Assembly (NCBI GenBank): GCA_022866195.1
Contig: JALHUF010000616.1
Span: 1 to 8,229 of the forward strand
Direction of reading: 5' to 3'
DNA from: Terriglobia bacterium
GTDB taxonomy: Bacteria > Acidobacteriota > Terriglobia > UBA7540
Length of the DNA: 8,229 nt
Shown: positions 1 through 5,558 of the stretch, piece by piece
How positions within the stretch are numbered: the stretch's first letter is position 1
Layout: each line of letters starts with the position of its first letter
The notes under the pieces: model-generated
What the model was told of the DNA's origin: nothing
Database searches by the model: none
The model's input: only the letters and a program-made list of their open reading frames with translations
Position numbers and translations under genes: made by a program

Positions 1-79
1 AATCCGTCGGCCGTTTGGCGCGATCGGTGGCGATGATGACCCACCGGCCAGTAATAGGATCTTTTCTCAGTTCAGGCAA
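1..79 (-). CDS. galT: Galactose-1-phosphate uridylyltransferase, N-terminal fragment (cut by window edge)
   Basis: Only the first 26 codons are present. Reading the minus strand from a TTG start gives [20 protein letters not shown] followed by AKRPTD. This is the characteristic N-terminus of bacterial GalT, with its R-x-DP-x-TG-x-WV-x-I core. GalT exchanges UMP between UDP-glucose and galactose-1-phosphate in the Leloir pathway in the cytoplasm. The catalytic His-Pro-His region lies beyond the window, so activity cannot be judged. The TTG start at 77-79 is chosen because a strong Shine-Dalgarno (GAGGAG, 88-93) lies 8 bases upstream, there is no ATG nearby, and homology begins exactly there. 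It follows yraN in the same direction after 82 bases, so co-transcription is possible. Confidence 0.85.
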   Translation of the reverse strand, partial: MPELRKDPITGRWVIIATDRAKRPTD

Positions 80-87
80 TTTCTTGA

Positions 88-93
88 CTCCTC
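88..93 (-). promoter_or_regulatory. Ribosome binding site of galT
   Basis: GAGGAG on the minus strand, 8 bases before a TTG codon. It decides the non-ATG start of galT. No convincing promoter is visible in the 82-base yraN-galT gap. Confidence 0.7.
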
Positions 94-161
94 TTCAAAG
101 CGATCAGGCGTTGACGCTTGTGGCCCGGGGCTGAATCCTTAGTCCCCAACGCCGAGTCCCG

Positions 162-635
162 CTAGCCTTTGAACGCGTCTTTGATCAGCCGCACCTGGTA
201 ACCCCTCTCGGGGTCCCAGAAAACGCTAACGATATCAAATCGATAGTTTACTGGCTTTCGGCCCAGCCGCCGCAAGTATTCTCTTGCCGCCTTCGTGATC
301 CGCCTCTGCTTGGCGCGGGAGACGGCGGCTTCGGGCGGGCCCGCCTCGGCTGACGTTCGGGTCTTGACTTCCACGAAGGCCAAAATGGGGCCGTCCCAAC
401 CCACCAGATCCAACTCACCCGCGCCCGAGCGGGCCCGCCAATTGCGGGCGACCATGGTATATCCAGCCTGGCGCAGATACCAGTAGGCGAGCGTTTCTCC
501 GCGTTCGCCCGTCGCCAGGTGTGGTGCCGTGCCCGCCGGTTTCCCGGCAGGGGAGCGGCGCGCACGCAGCGCCCGCTGGCGCTCCTTCCAGACCAGGGCG
601 CGATACATGAGGCGAGCGAACCAGCTCACAGACAA
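162..635 (-). CDS. yraN: YraN / UPF0102 family protein (restriction-endonuclease-like fold)
   Basis: Up to 157 residues. The conserved UPF0102 domain runs from about residue 40 to the end: GERGE (43-47), AGYTMVARNWR (57-67), GELDLV (73-78), FVEVKTR (87-93), K109 in the segment before the helix, and RFDIV (132-136). E74/D76 and E89-x-K91 form the D/E-(x)n-ExK pattern of the restriction-endonuclease fold, so a nuclease or Holliday-junction-type activity has been proposed for the family; its cellular role is not settled. Family members are usually about 120 residues, so the first 40 or so residues, basic and Arg-rich, are extra. The furthest possible start is TTG at 635. GTG at 629 has AAGG six bases upstream and looks at least as good, and ATG at 608 is a third option. 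It lies between the aminotransferase and galT, same strand. Confidence 0.88.
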   Translation of the reverse strand: MSVSWFARLMYRALVWKERQRALRARRSPAGKPAGTAPHLATGERGETLAYWYLRQAGYTMVARNWRARSGAGELDLVGWDGPILAFVEVKTRTSAEAGPPEAAVSRAKQRRITKAAREYLRRLGRKPVNYRFDIVSVFWDPERGYQVRLIKDAFKG

Positions 636-639
636 CCTT

Positions 640-738
640 GAATGATGAATGCAGAATGCTGAATGATGAACTCTGTCACCCGTTCGGGAGGTCCCAGGAG
701 TTCATCGTTTCGCGTTCATAGTTCATCGTTCTGCTTCA
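640..738. repeat. Imperfect inverted repeat with internal direct repeats between yraN and the aminotransferase
   Basis: GAATGATGAA occurs twice on the left (640-649 and 661-670), and TTCATCGTT, close to its complement, occurs twice on the right (701-709 and 722-730). Arms 662-673 (AATGATGAACTC) and 698-709 (GAGTTCATCGTT) can form a 12-base-pair stem with one wobble pair in RNA. The 24-base loop contains CCCGTTCGGG (679-688). A second, outer pairing is possible between GCAGAATG (651-658) and CGTTCTGC (727-734). The right arm overlaps the aminotransferase stop codon (723-725) and its last few codons. It looks like an intergenic palindromic repeat (REP/MITE-like). A role in mRNA 3'-end stability or partial termination between the two genes is possible. 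It lacks the T-run of a canonical terminator. Confidence 0.6.
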
Positions 739-2051
739 GAAATGCACCGCTCCAGTACTGCGAGCGCATGGTCGATCTGCTCGCGCTCCACAATCAGCGG
801 TGGCATAAAGCGCACTGCACTTTCACCGCAGCCGAGCAGCAGCACACCCTTTTCGAAGGCGCGATAGACCACCTTCTTGCGCGCTTCCAGGTGAGGCTCG
901 CGGGTCTGCTGGCTTTTCACCAGCTCCACGGCCACCATCAATCCCAGGCCTCGGACGTCGCCCACGATGGGATGCTTCTCGGGCCAATTCGCCAGCCGCG
1001 CCAGAATGTATTCACCCATGCGGGCGGCGTTGGCGATGTACTTCTCTTCCAGCAAGCGAATCGTTTCCATCGCGGCGGCACAGGATACCGGATTGCCGCC
1101 GAACGTGGAGGCATGTGCTCCTGGACCCCAGTTCATGACCTCCGCGCGGGCTACCATGACGCCCAAAGGCATACCAGAGGCGATGCCCTTGGCGGCAACC
1201 AGGATGTCGGGCACCGTCCCGAAATGCTCACAAGCCCACATCTTCCCGGTCCGCCCCATCCCGCACTGGACCTCGTCGAAGATGAGCAAGATGCCGTGCC
1301 GGTCAGCCAGGCTGCGCAGCCGGCTGAGGAAATTCCGCGGCGGGATGATGTAGCCGCCTTCACCCTGCACCGGCTCCACCACGATGGCAGCAACCTCCTC
1401 CGGCGGCACGGCCGTCTTGAACAACTTCTCAATGAAACCGATGGGGTCGCAGTCACACTCGCCGGGCTTGTGGCCGATGGCGCACCGGTAGGGGTTGGGA
1501 TAGGGCACGTGCGAGACCCCCGATAGCAACGGGCCAAACCCGTTGCGCTGCACGGCTTTCGAGGCCGTGAGCGAGAGTGACCCGAAAGTGCGGCCGTGAA
1601 AGCTACCCAGAAAGGCGATAAAGCGGTGCCGTTTGGTGTGATAGCGTGCCAGCTTCATCGCGGCTTCCACGGCCTCCGTCCCCGAATTCCCGAAATAGAC
1701 GCGCTTGGCGAAATTGCCCGGCGCAATCTGGGCCATCTTCTGGGCCAGTTCGGCCAGCAGGGGACTGTAGAAATCGGTCCCCGACATGTGGATGAGCGTT
1801 TCGGCCTGGCGCTGGATGGCGCGGACTACGTCCGGATGGCAGTGACCGGTCGAAACCACGGCGATGCCGGCGCTGAAATCCAGGAACCGGTTACCGTCCA
1901 CGTCCTCCACGATCATGCCTTCTCCCCGCCGGGCCACCAGCGGATAGTCGCGCGTGTAGGAAGGGGAAACATACTTGTGGTCAAGGGCCAGGACCTTCGC
2001 GGCCTCGGGCCCCGGTAGCGGCGTCTTAATCTCTGGCAGTCGGTTGTCCAT
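723..2051 (-). CDS. Class III PLP-dependent aminotransferase (acetylornithine / 4-aminobutyrate aminotransferase family)
   Basis: A complete 442-residue fold-type I class III aminotransferase. Visible landmarks are PSYTRDYPLVARRGEG (30-45), DVDGNRFLDFSAGIAV (50-65), the phosphate-binding GNSGTEA (121-127), FHGRT (151-155), the cofactor-ring FDEVQCGMGRTG (258-269, with D259 and Q262), the PLP lysine K288 in AAKGI, and TFGGNP (316-321). The enzyme transfers amino groups from an omega- or alpha-amino donor to a keto acid. The long PSYTR-YPLV start and the cysteine-bearing insert (C190, C199, C201) resemble the branch with archaeal/bacterial ornithine or 4-aminobutyrate aminotransferases and amino-acid racemases rather than classical ArgD. 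No arginine genes are nearby, so no symbol is given. ATG at 2051 is supported by GAGGAG (2059-2064) seven bases upstream. The C-terminal codons lie in an inverted repeat. Confidence 0.92.
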   Translation of the reverse strand: MDNRLPEIKTPLPGPEAAKVLALDHKYVSPSYTRDYPLVARRGEGMIVEDVDGNRFLDFSAGIAVVSTGHCHPDVVRAIQRQAETLIHMSGTDFYSPLLAELAQKMAQIAPGNFAKRVYFGNSGTEAVEAAMKLARYHTKRHRFIAFLGSFHGRTFGSLSLTASKAVQRNGFGPLLSGVSHVPYPNPYRCAIGHKPGECDCDPIGFIEKLFKTAVPPEEVAAIVVEPVQGEGGYIIPPRNFLSRLRSLADRHGILLIFDEVQCGMGRTGKMWACEHFGTVPDILVAAKGIASGMPLGVMVARAEVMNWGPGAHASTFGGNPVSCAAAMETIRLLEEKYIANAARMGEYILARLANWPEKHPIVGDVRGLGLMVAVELVKSQQTREPHLEARKKVVYRAFEKGVLLLGCGESAVRFMPPLIVEREQIDHALAVLERCISEAER

Positions 2052-2058
2052 GGTTTTG

Positions 2059-2064
2059 CTCCTC
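2059..2064 (-). promoter_or_regulatory. Ribosome binding site of the aminotransferase
   Basis: GAGGAG on the minus strand, seven bases before the ATG at 2051, fixes the start. The 151-base gap back to cysS (2052-2202) shows no clear promoter or terminator; it contains a GGCGCGCC palindrome (2155-2162) of no evident function. Confidence 0.7.
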
Positions 2065-2202
2065 TGGGTTGTTCTTGAAATTCACTCCGCACGCGATTGA
2101 ATTGATGACAGGAGGGCAAACCAGAGGAGAATCAATCACCGCCAAAAAGATTGGGGCGCGCCAACAGGGGAAGAGTAAACCGAAGGATTAGGGGAGCCAT
2201 CT

Positions 2203-3669
2203 TCACTTCCGTCTCCACCGGGTTCCAGCTTTCGTGTCTTCCAGTATAACGCCAGCGCTCAACAGGTCAGCACGAATTTTGTCGGAGCGCGCAAAATCGC
2301 CGCGGCGCCGGGCGGTGTCGCGCTCAGCGACCCGCTGCGCAATTTCCTCGTCGCTAGGTCCTTCCCCGAGCAGGGCATCGGCAGCAGGGCTCGCGTCGCG
2401 AGTATCGGCCAGGCCGAATTGCCGCAGCTTCGCGTGGTCGGTGTCCTCAAGCACGGCGAAGATGCGGTCCCAGCGTTCCAGGAGATCGAGGAACACCGGC
2501 CGGTCGACGCCGCGAAACTCGCCATGGTCCATGGCTGTGTTGGCGTCCCGGACCAAGTCGAAGATTGCCGCCAGTGCTTCGGCCGTGTTGAGGTTGTCGT
2601 CCAGGGCGTCCTCGAAGGCCTGCCGCGCTGCCTGCGCGCGCGCCGGCAACCCGGGATTCTCGCCCGCGGGGAACTTCTCCACGGTCAGCCGGTGGCGGAA
2701 ATTCCTGAGCCGCTCGATGGAATGCTGGGCCTGGTGCAGGCTATCGAAGGTGAAATTGAGTTGCTTCCTATAGGGTACCGAAGCCAGAAGATAGCGGATG
2801 GCCGTGGGCCTGTAGCCCTTGCCGATCAGGTCGCGCAGCGTATAGAAATTGCCCAGGGACTTCGACATCTTCTCGCCGTTCACAATCAGGTGCTCGGCGT
2901 GGAGCCAATAGCGCACAAAGGGTTTGCCCGTGGCCGCTTCGCTCTGCGCGATTTCATTTTCGTGGTGAGGGAAAGTCAGGTCGATGCCGCCGGAGTGGAT
3001 GTCGAAGGTCTCCCCCAGGTATTTCATCGACATCGCGGAGCACTCGATGTGCCAGCCGGGCCGGCCCGGGCCGAGCGGCGTCTCCCAGTAGGGCTCGCCT
3101 TCCTTGGCGGCTTTCCAGAGCACGAAGTCGCGGACGTCACTCTTGTCGTACTTGTCGGAGTCCACGCGGGCGCCCGGGCGAAGGCCTGCCAGGTCCACCT
3201 GCGCCAGCTTCCCGTATTCGGGAAAACTCCGCACGCTGAAGTACACCGACCCGTCGCTGCGATAAGCGTAACCCTTCGCCTCGAGCGTCTGGATCAGTTT
3301 CACCATGTCGTCAACGTGCTCGGTGGCCCGGACGATGATTTCGGGAGTCTCCAGGTTCAGGAGTTGGCGATCCACCTCGAAGGCCTTGATGAACTTCTCC
3401 GTATACTCGGCCAGGGAAATGCCGGCGGCCTGGGCGCCGCGAATAGTGTTGTCATCCACGTCGGTGAGGTTCATCACCTGCCAGACTTCGTAGCCGCGGT
3501 ACCGCAAGTAGCGGCGCAGAATGTCCTGAAACACAAACGTGCGATAATTGCCGATGTGCCCGTAGTCGTACACTGTCAGACCGCAGGTGTACATGCGGAC
3601 TTTGTTCCCTTCCAGGGGCACAAAATCCTCCACCTGCCCAGATAACGTGTTATAGAAGCAGAGAGTCAT
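2203..3669 (-). CDS. cysS: Cysteine--tRNA ligase
   Basis: A complete class I aminoacyl-tRNA synthetase of 488 residues (E. coli: 461) that charges tRNA-Cys with cysteine in the cytoplasm. Landmarks are [13 protein letters not shown] (29-41), whose HIGN is the HIGH-type ATP motif; KMSKS at 267-271; zinc ligands C29, C210 (WHIEC), H235 and E239 (FPHHENE), each exactly one position beyond the E. coli ligands; DVDD at 70-73; and the typical basic C-terminal end [22 protein letters not shown] (448-469). The reading frame stays open upstream to 3795, but homology begins at [11 protein letters not shown]. The upstream 42 codons overlap a strong promoter, so the ATG at 3669 is the true start. No strong Shine-Dalgarno precedes it. 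It is the first gene of the minus-strand series and diverges from the hemerythrin-like gene. Confidence 0.97.
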   Translation of the reverse strand: MTLCFYNTLSGQVEDFVPLEGNKVRMYTCGLTVYDYGHIGNYRTFVFQDILRRYLRYRGYEVWQVMNLTDVDDNTIRGAQAAGISLAEYTEKFIKAFEVDRQLLNLETPEIIVRATEHVDDMVKLIQTLEAKGYAYRSDGSVYFSVRSFPEYGKLAQVDLAGLRPGARVDSDKYDKSDVRDFVLWKAAKEGEPYWETPLGPGRPGWHIECSAMSMKYLGETFDIHSGGIDLTFPHHENEIAQSEAATGKPFVRYWLHAEHLIVNGEKMSKSLGNFYTLRDLIGKGYRPTAIRYLLASVPYRKQLNFTFDSLHQAQHSIERLRNFRHRLTVEKFPAGENPGLPARAQAARQAFEDALDDNLNTAEALAAIFDLVRDANTAMDHGEFRGVDRPVFLDLLERWDRIFAVLEDTDHAKLRQFGLADTRDASPAADALLGEGPSDEEIAQRVAERDTARRRGDFARSDKIRADLLSAGVILEDTKAGTRWRRK

Positions 3670-3704
3670 ATGGCAAGCTGTGTCGGGAGATGTCCAAATT
3701 TCAA

Positions 3705-3734
3705 ATTCTATCGGCACGCTGCGGGATAAGTCAA
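3705..3734 (-). promoter_or_regulatory. Sigma-70-type promoter of cysS
   Basis: On the minus strand, TTGACT (3729-3734, five of six consensus bases) is separated by 18 bases from TAGAAT (3705-3710, five of six). Transcription would start near 3698, leaving a leader of about 29 bases before the cysS ATG at 3669. No T-box leader or long attenuator fits in so short a leader. Confidence 0.65.
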
Positions 3735-3796
3735 GAAAGGAGCGCCCCCAGTCGCGCGCCCAAGCCCGTGCAGGGAAAGCGTCAAGCCCCGCCATA

Positions 3797-3809
3797 TGTC
3801 ATAATGACA
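3797..3809 (+). promoter_or_regulatory. Palindromic candidate operator overlapping an extended -10 element
   Basis: TGTCATAATGACA has perfect 6-base arms around a central A. Its left half contains TGTCATAAT (3797-3805), which fits an extended -10 (TG-n-CATAAT; CATAAT matches TATAAT at five of six positions). No good -35 lies 17 bases upstream, as is common for extended -10 promoters. Transcription would start near 3812, giving a leader of about 64 bases before the hemerythrin-like gene. A dimeric repressor bound here would cover the -10. The regulator cannot be named from the site alone. Confidence 0.4.
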
Positions 3810-3857
3810 GAGTGCTTAGGGTGAATCCTTCGGGCCCACTTCGGCATCAAACAAATC

Positions 3858-3864
3858 AGGGAGG
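3858..3864 (+). promoter_or_regulatory. Ribosome binding site of the hemerythrin-like gene
   Basis: AGGGAGG is a good Shine-Dalgarno, but its spacing of 11 bases to the ATG at 3876 is longer than usual. No other in-frame start lies close by. Confidence 0.5.
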
Positions 3865-3875
3865 TTTTCCGCAGC

Positions 3876-4409
3876 ATGCCAAGATGCATTACCGACTACC
3901 TGAAACAGGAACACGAAGCACTCCTGCAATTGTTGAACAAACTTAACAATGAACTCCGCGCGCTGCCGCTGGCGCGCGACACGGCGGAAGCTTTTGAGCG
4001 CCTGCGGAAACTTGCCGGCCAGATTTCCCAAAGGCTCCACGCACATTTGGAGGAGGAAGAGAAAATCCTGTATCCGGCCCTGGAAGCGCACGTCCAGGGG
4101 GTGAGCACCACACTCGACCGCATGCGTCTGGACAACGACACGGGCGAGGCGACGGAAAAGGCCTTCTGGCAGAGCGTTGAGCACCTTATCGAGAGCGGCC
4201 AAAATCGCGAGGGCGTGGCGCACTCGGGCCGCTGTTATATCCAGTGGGTGCGCGGGCACTTACTCAACGAAAACGGCCGGCTCTTGCCGCTGGTCGAGCG
4301 CCGATTGGATCCGCAAACGCAGAGGGAAGTGCGCCGCGCTATGGAGGAATTGTGCCAGGAGACTGACGCGCACTTCGCCGCGGGTCTGACGGATGTGCCT
4401 GAAGCCTAG
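3876..4409 (+). CDS. Hemerythrin-like HHE domain protein
   Basis: A 177-residue soluble, largely helical protein without signal peptide. It shows the four-helix HHE pattern: H13 in helix 1 (KQEHEALL), H57-x3-E61 in helix 2 (LHAHLEEEEKILYPAL), H103 and/or H116 around helix 3, and H128-x3-E132 in helix 4 (GHLLNENGRLLPLVERRL). These histidines and glutamates are the expected ligands of a non-haem diiron centre. Members bind O2 or NO, sense iron or oxygen, or repair iron-sulfur clusters; which applies here cannot be told. The ...ILYPAL and ...LLPLVE endings of helices 2 and 4 are typical of the family. It stands alone on the plus strand, divergent from cysS and convergent with the kinase-like gene, and is probably monocistronic. 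Confidence 0.88.
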   Translation: MPRCITDYLKQEHEALLQLLNKLNNELRALPLARDTAEAFERLRKLAGQISQRLHAHLEEEEKILYPALEAHVQGVSTTLDRMRLDNDTGEATEKAFWQSVEHLIESGQNREGVAHSGRCYIQWVRGHLLNENGRLLPLVERRLDPQTQREVRRAMEELCQETDAHFAAGLTDVPEA

Positions 4410-4448
4410 ACGCCAGCGGATGCTGGACCCCGCGGCGTGAGGCCCCGG

Positions 4449-4474
4449 GCGTTGCCTTTTCGCTCAGGTAACGC
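4449..4474. terminator. Hairpin between convergent genes, possible weak bidirectional terminator
   Basis: GCGTTGCC (4449-4456) and GGTAACGC (4467-4474) form an 8-base-pair stem with one G-T wobble and a 10-base loop, in the 69-base gap between the convergent hemerythrin-like and kinase-like genes. No T-run follows on either strand, so it is not a classical intrinsic terminator. Its position is what suggests a role in ending transcripts. Confidence 0.3.
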
Positions 4475-4478
4475 GACA

Positions 4479-5282
4479 CTAGTACAACACCGCGTTTTCG
4501 CCTCTTTCGGCAATAAGCTGCTGGAACGCCTTCACGATCTTGTCCCGCCGCGCCATGAGCGCCTGAACCTCTGATTTGCCCAAGTGGGGTTTGGTTTTCG
4601 CCAGGACTTCGTTGACGTCCAACTGACGGAGCTTCTCCCACAACTGCCGGTCGCAGCGCATCAGGTTCTTGGGCTCCAGCAAGTTGTGGTCCTGCCGGAA
4701 GGCGCGGGTGAAGTCAATCATCCACAGTTTCCAATCCTCGGTGACCAGCATATTGCCCTGATTACGGTCCGTATCGTAAACCAGCTCCGCGAACACCAGA
4801 ACCTTGTACATTTGCTTGTTCCAGGCATCCACGTCGGGTACCGGCTTGGGATAGTTCGTCATGTCCCACTTCTTGGGGATCCACCAGCTCAGCGCCCCCC
4901 GCTGCCGATTCCAACTGCGCTCCAACGTCACCGGCATCATGTTGCCCAGCCCGAGCAACTTAGCCAGCTCGTAGGCCGCGAGGTTGAAATGGTACGTATC
5001 ACGGAAATTGAGGATAGTCTGCCCGCCGATGACCTCCTTGTTCTTCAGTATGTCCACGGGCTGAAAGGCGGCATCGTGGGTGAGGGTCCCGTCGCTCAGC
5101 GTCAGCCGCCAGGGGTGGGTTTTGCCAGTCCCCAGTTGCTTGCTGTTGATGACCTTGGCATTGAGCAAAAACTCCGTCATTTGTTCCGGGGTGAGATTGG
5201 GTTCCTCCGCTGCACTTAGGAGGCCTGCGGCGGCCAGCCAGCCTGCGGCGGCAAACACCAGCCAACGTTGGAGGAAAGACAT
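4479..5282 (-). CDS. Secreted kinase-like protein (PI3/4-kinase / HipA-like fold signature), function unknown
   Basis: 267 residues. The N-terminus is a convincing signal peptide: basic Arg6, hydrophobic WLVFAAAGWLAAAGLL (7-22), and likely cleavage after SAA (23-25). The mature part shows a kinase-fold C-lobe signature: D172-R-N-x2-N177 (in YDTDRNQGNMLV), then hydrophobic strands and M-I-D190-F-T, matching the catalytic loop and metal-binding Asp of the PI3/PI4-kinase and HipA-type fold. Before it, FNLAAYELAKLLGLGNMMPVTLER (99-122) resembles the N-lobe helix and strand of that fold. The segment where an ATP-binding lysine is expected reads HDAAFQPVD (69-77), with Q74 at the likely lysine position, so it may be a pseudokinase or use another residue. 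A perfect AGGAGG (5289-5294) supports the ATG at 5282. The gene diverges from a secreted phosphatase. Fold assignment is fairly likely; substrate is unknown. Confidence 0.7.
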   Translation of the reverse strand: MSFLQRWLVFAAAGWLAAAGLLSAAEEPNLTPEQMTEFLLNAKVINSKQLGTGKTHPWRLTLSDGTLTHDAAFQPVDILKNKEVIGGQTILNFRDTYHFNLAAYELAKLLGLGNMMPVTLERSWNRQRGALSWWIPKKWDMTNYPKPVPDVDAWNKQMYKVLVFAELVYDTDRNQGNMLVTEDWKLWMIDFTRAFRQDHNLLEPKNLMRCDRQLWEKLRQLDVNEVLAKTKPHLGKSEVQALMARRDKIVKAFQQLIAERGENAVLY

Positions 5283-5287
5283 AGGGC

Positions 5288-5294
5288 ACCTCCT
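5288..5294 (-). promoter_or_regulatory. Ribosome binding site of the kinase-like gene
   Basis: AGGAGGT on the minus strand, five bases before the ATG at 5282. It is one of the strongest Shine-Dalgarno sequences in the window and suggests efficient translation. Confidence 0.75.
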
Positions 5295-5324
5295 CGCCTT
5301 GCGAAGACGAGTGTTGATGAGGGA

Positions 5325-5353
5325 AATCTACTCCCGTCCACGCCGCAAAACAA
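5325..5353 (-). promoter_or_regulatory. Candidate promoter of the kinase-like gene
   Basis: On the minus strand, TTGTTT (5348-5353) is followed after 17 bases by TAGATT (5325-5330). Both boxes are only moderate matches, but the spacing is ideal and the start would fall near 5318, leaving a leader of about 36 bases with the Shine-Dalgarno inside. The same -10 hexamer appears in the opposing promoter of the phosphatase gene. Confidence 0.35.
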
Positions 5354-5498
5354 GGCCCGGCGTCAGATTCTCGCGTAGCCCCAGGCTGGCGCAGGCGACA
5401 GCGCGGCGAGTTTGCTGGCCCCGCGCCATCTTGTTCCGACAGGTCTGCGCAGCCCGGGTGGCCGGCGAGTAAATTTGCCCCCCTGTGCCGGGAAGGCC
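5354..5498. other. Divergent intergenic core, no gene seen
   Basis: A GC-rich stretch between the two candidate promoters. I see no convincing coding sequence, RNA gene or clear palindrome in it. Part of it reads open in frame with the phosphatase (from 5412), but that reading has no signal-peptide logic and is treated as non-coding. Confidence 0.5.
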
Positions 5499-5527
5499 TT
5501 GCAATTGCGGGGAGAGGAGATTAGATT
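5499..5527 (+). promoter_or_regulatory. Candidate promoter of the phosphatase-transporter operon
   Basis: TTGCAA (5499-5504), a 17-base spacer, then TAGATT (5522-5527). Each box matches four of six consensus bases. Transcription would start near 5534, about 25 bases before the ATG at 5559. The spacer includes a purine-rich GGGGAGAGGAG that resembles a Shine-Dalgarno, but no ATG, GTG or TTG follows at a usable distance. Confidence 0.35.
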
Positions 5528-5558
5528 AACGGGCAATTCACGGAGCGAGCTTATCTGG

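Noticed and set aside
98..119. AAGCG/CGCTT short stem upstream of the galT ribosome binding site
   Set aside because: Five base pairs around a 12-base loop is too weak to call a riboswitch or attenuator.
663..1526. Plus-strand open frame (287 codons) opposite the aminotransferase
   Set aside because: It is antisense to a gene with intact PLP motifs, His/Gln-rich as expected of a shadow frame, and begins inside the inverted repeat.
2155..2162. GGCGCGCC palindrome in the cysS-aminotransferase gap
   Set aside because: Such 8-base palindromes arise easily at this GC content, and there is no supporting hairpin or terminator T-run.
2419..3645. Long plus-strand open frame (408 codons) opposite cysS
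   Set aside because: It lies wholly antisense to a textbook cysS; its composition is the complement of GC-rich codons and it shows no domain signature.
4584..5219. Plus-strand open frame (211 codons) opposite the kinase-like gene
   Set aside because: The minus strand has the signal peptide, the ribosome binding site and the kinase signature; the plus frame has none.
5412..5558. Possible 49-residue N-terminal extension of the phosphatase
   Set aside because: It would bury the signal peptide and overlaps the candidate promoter; the residues look like translated non-coding GC-rich DNA.
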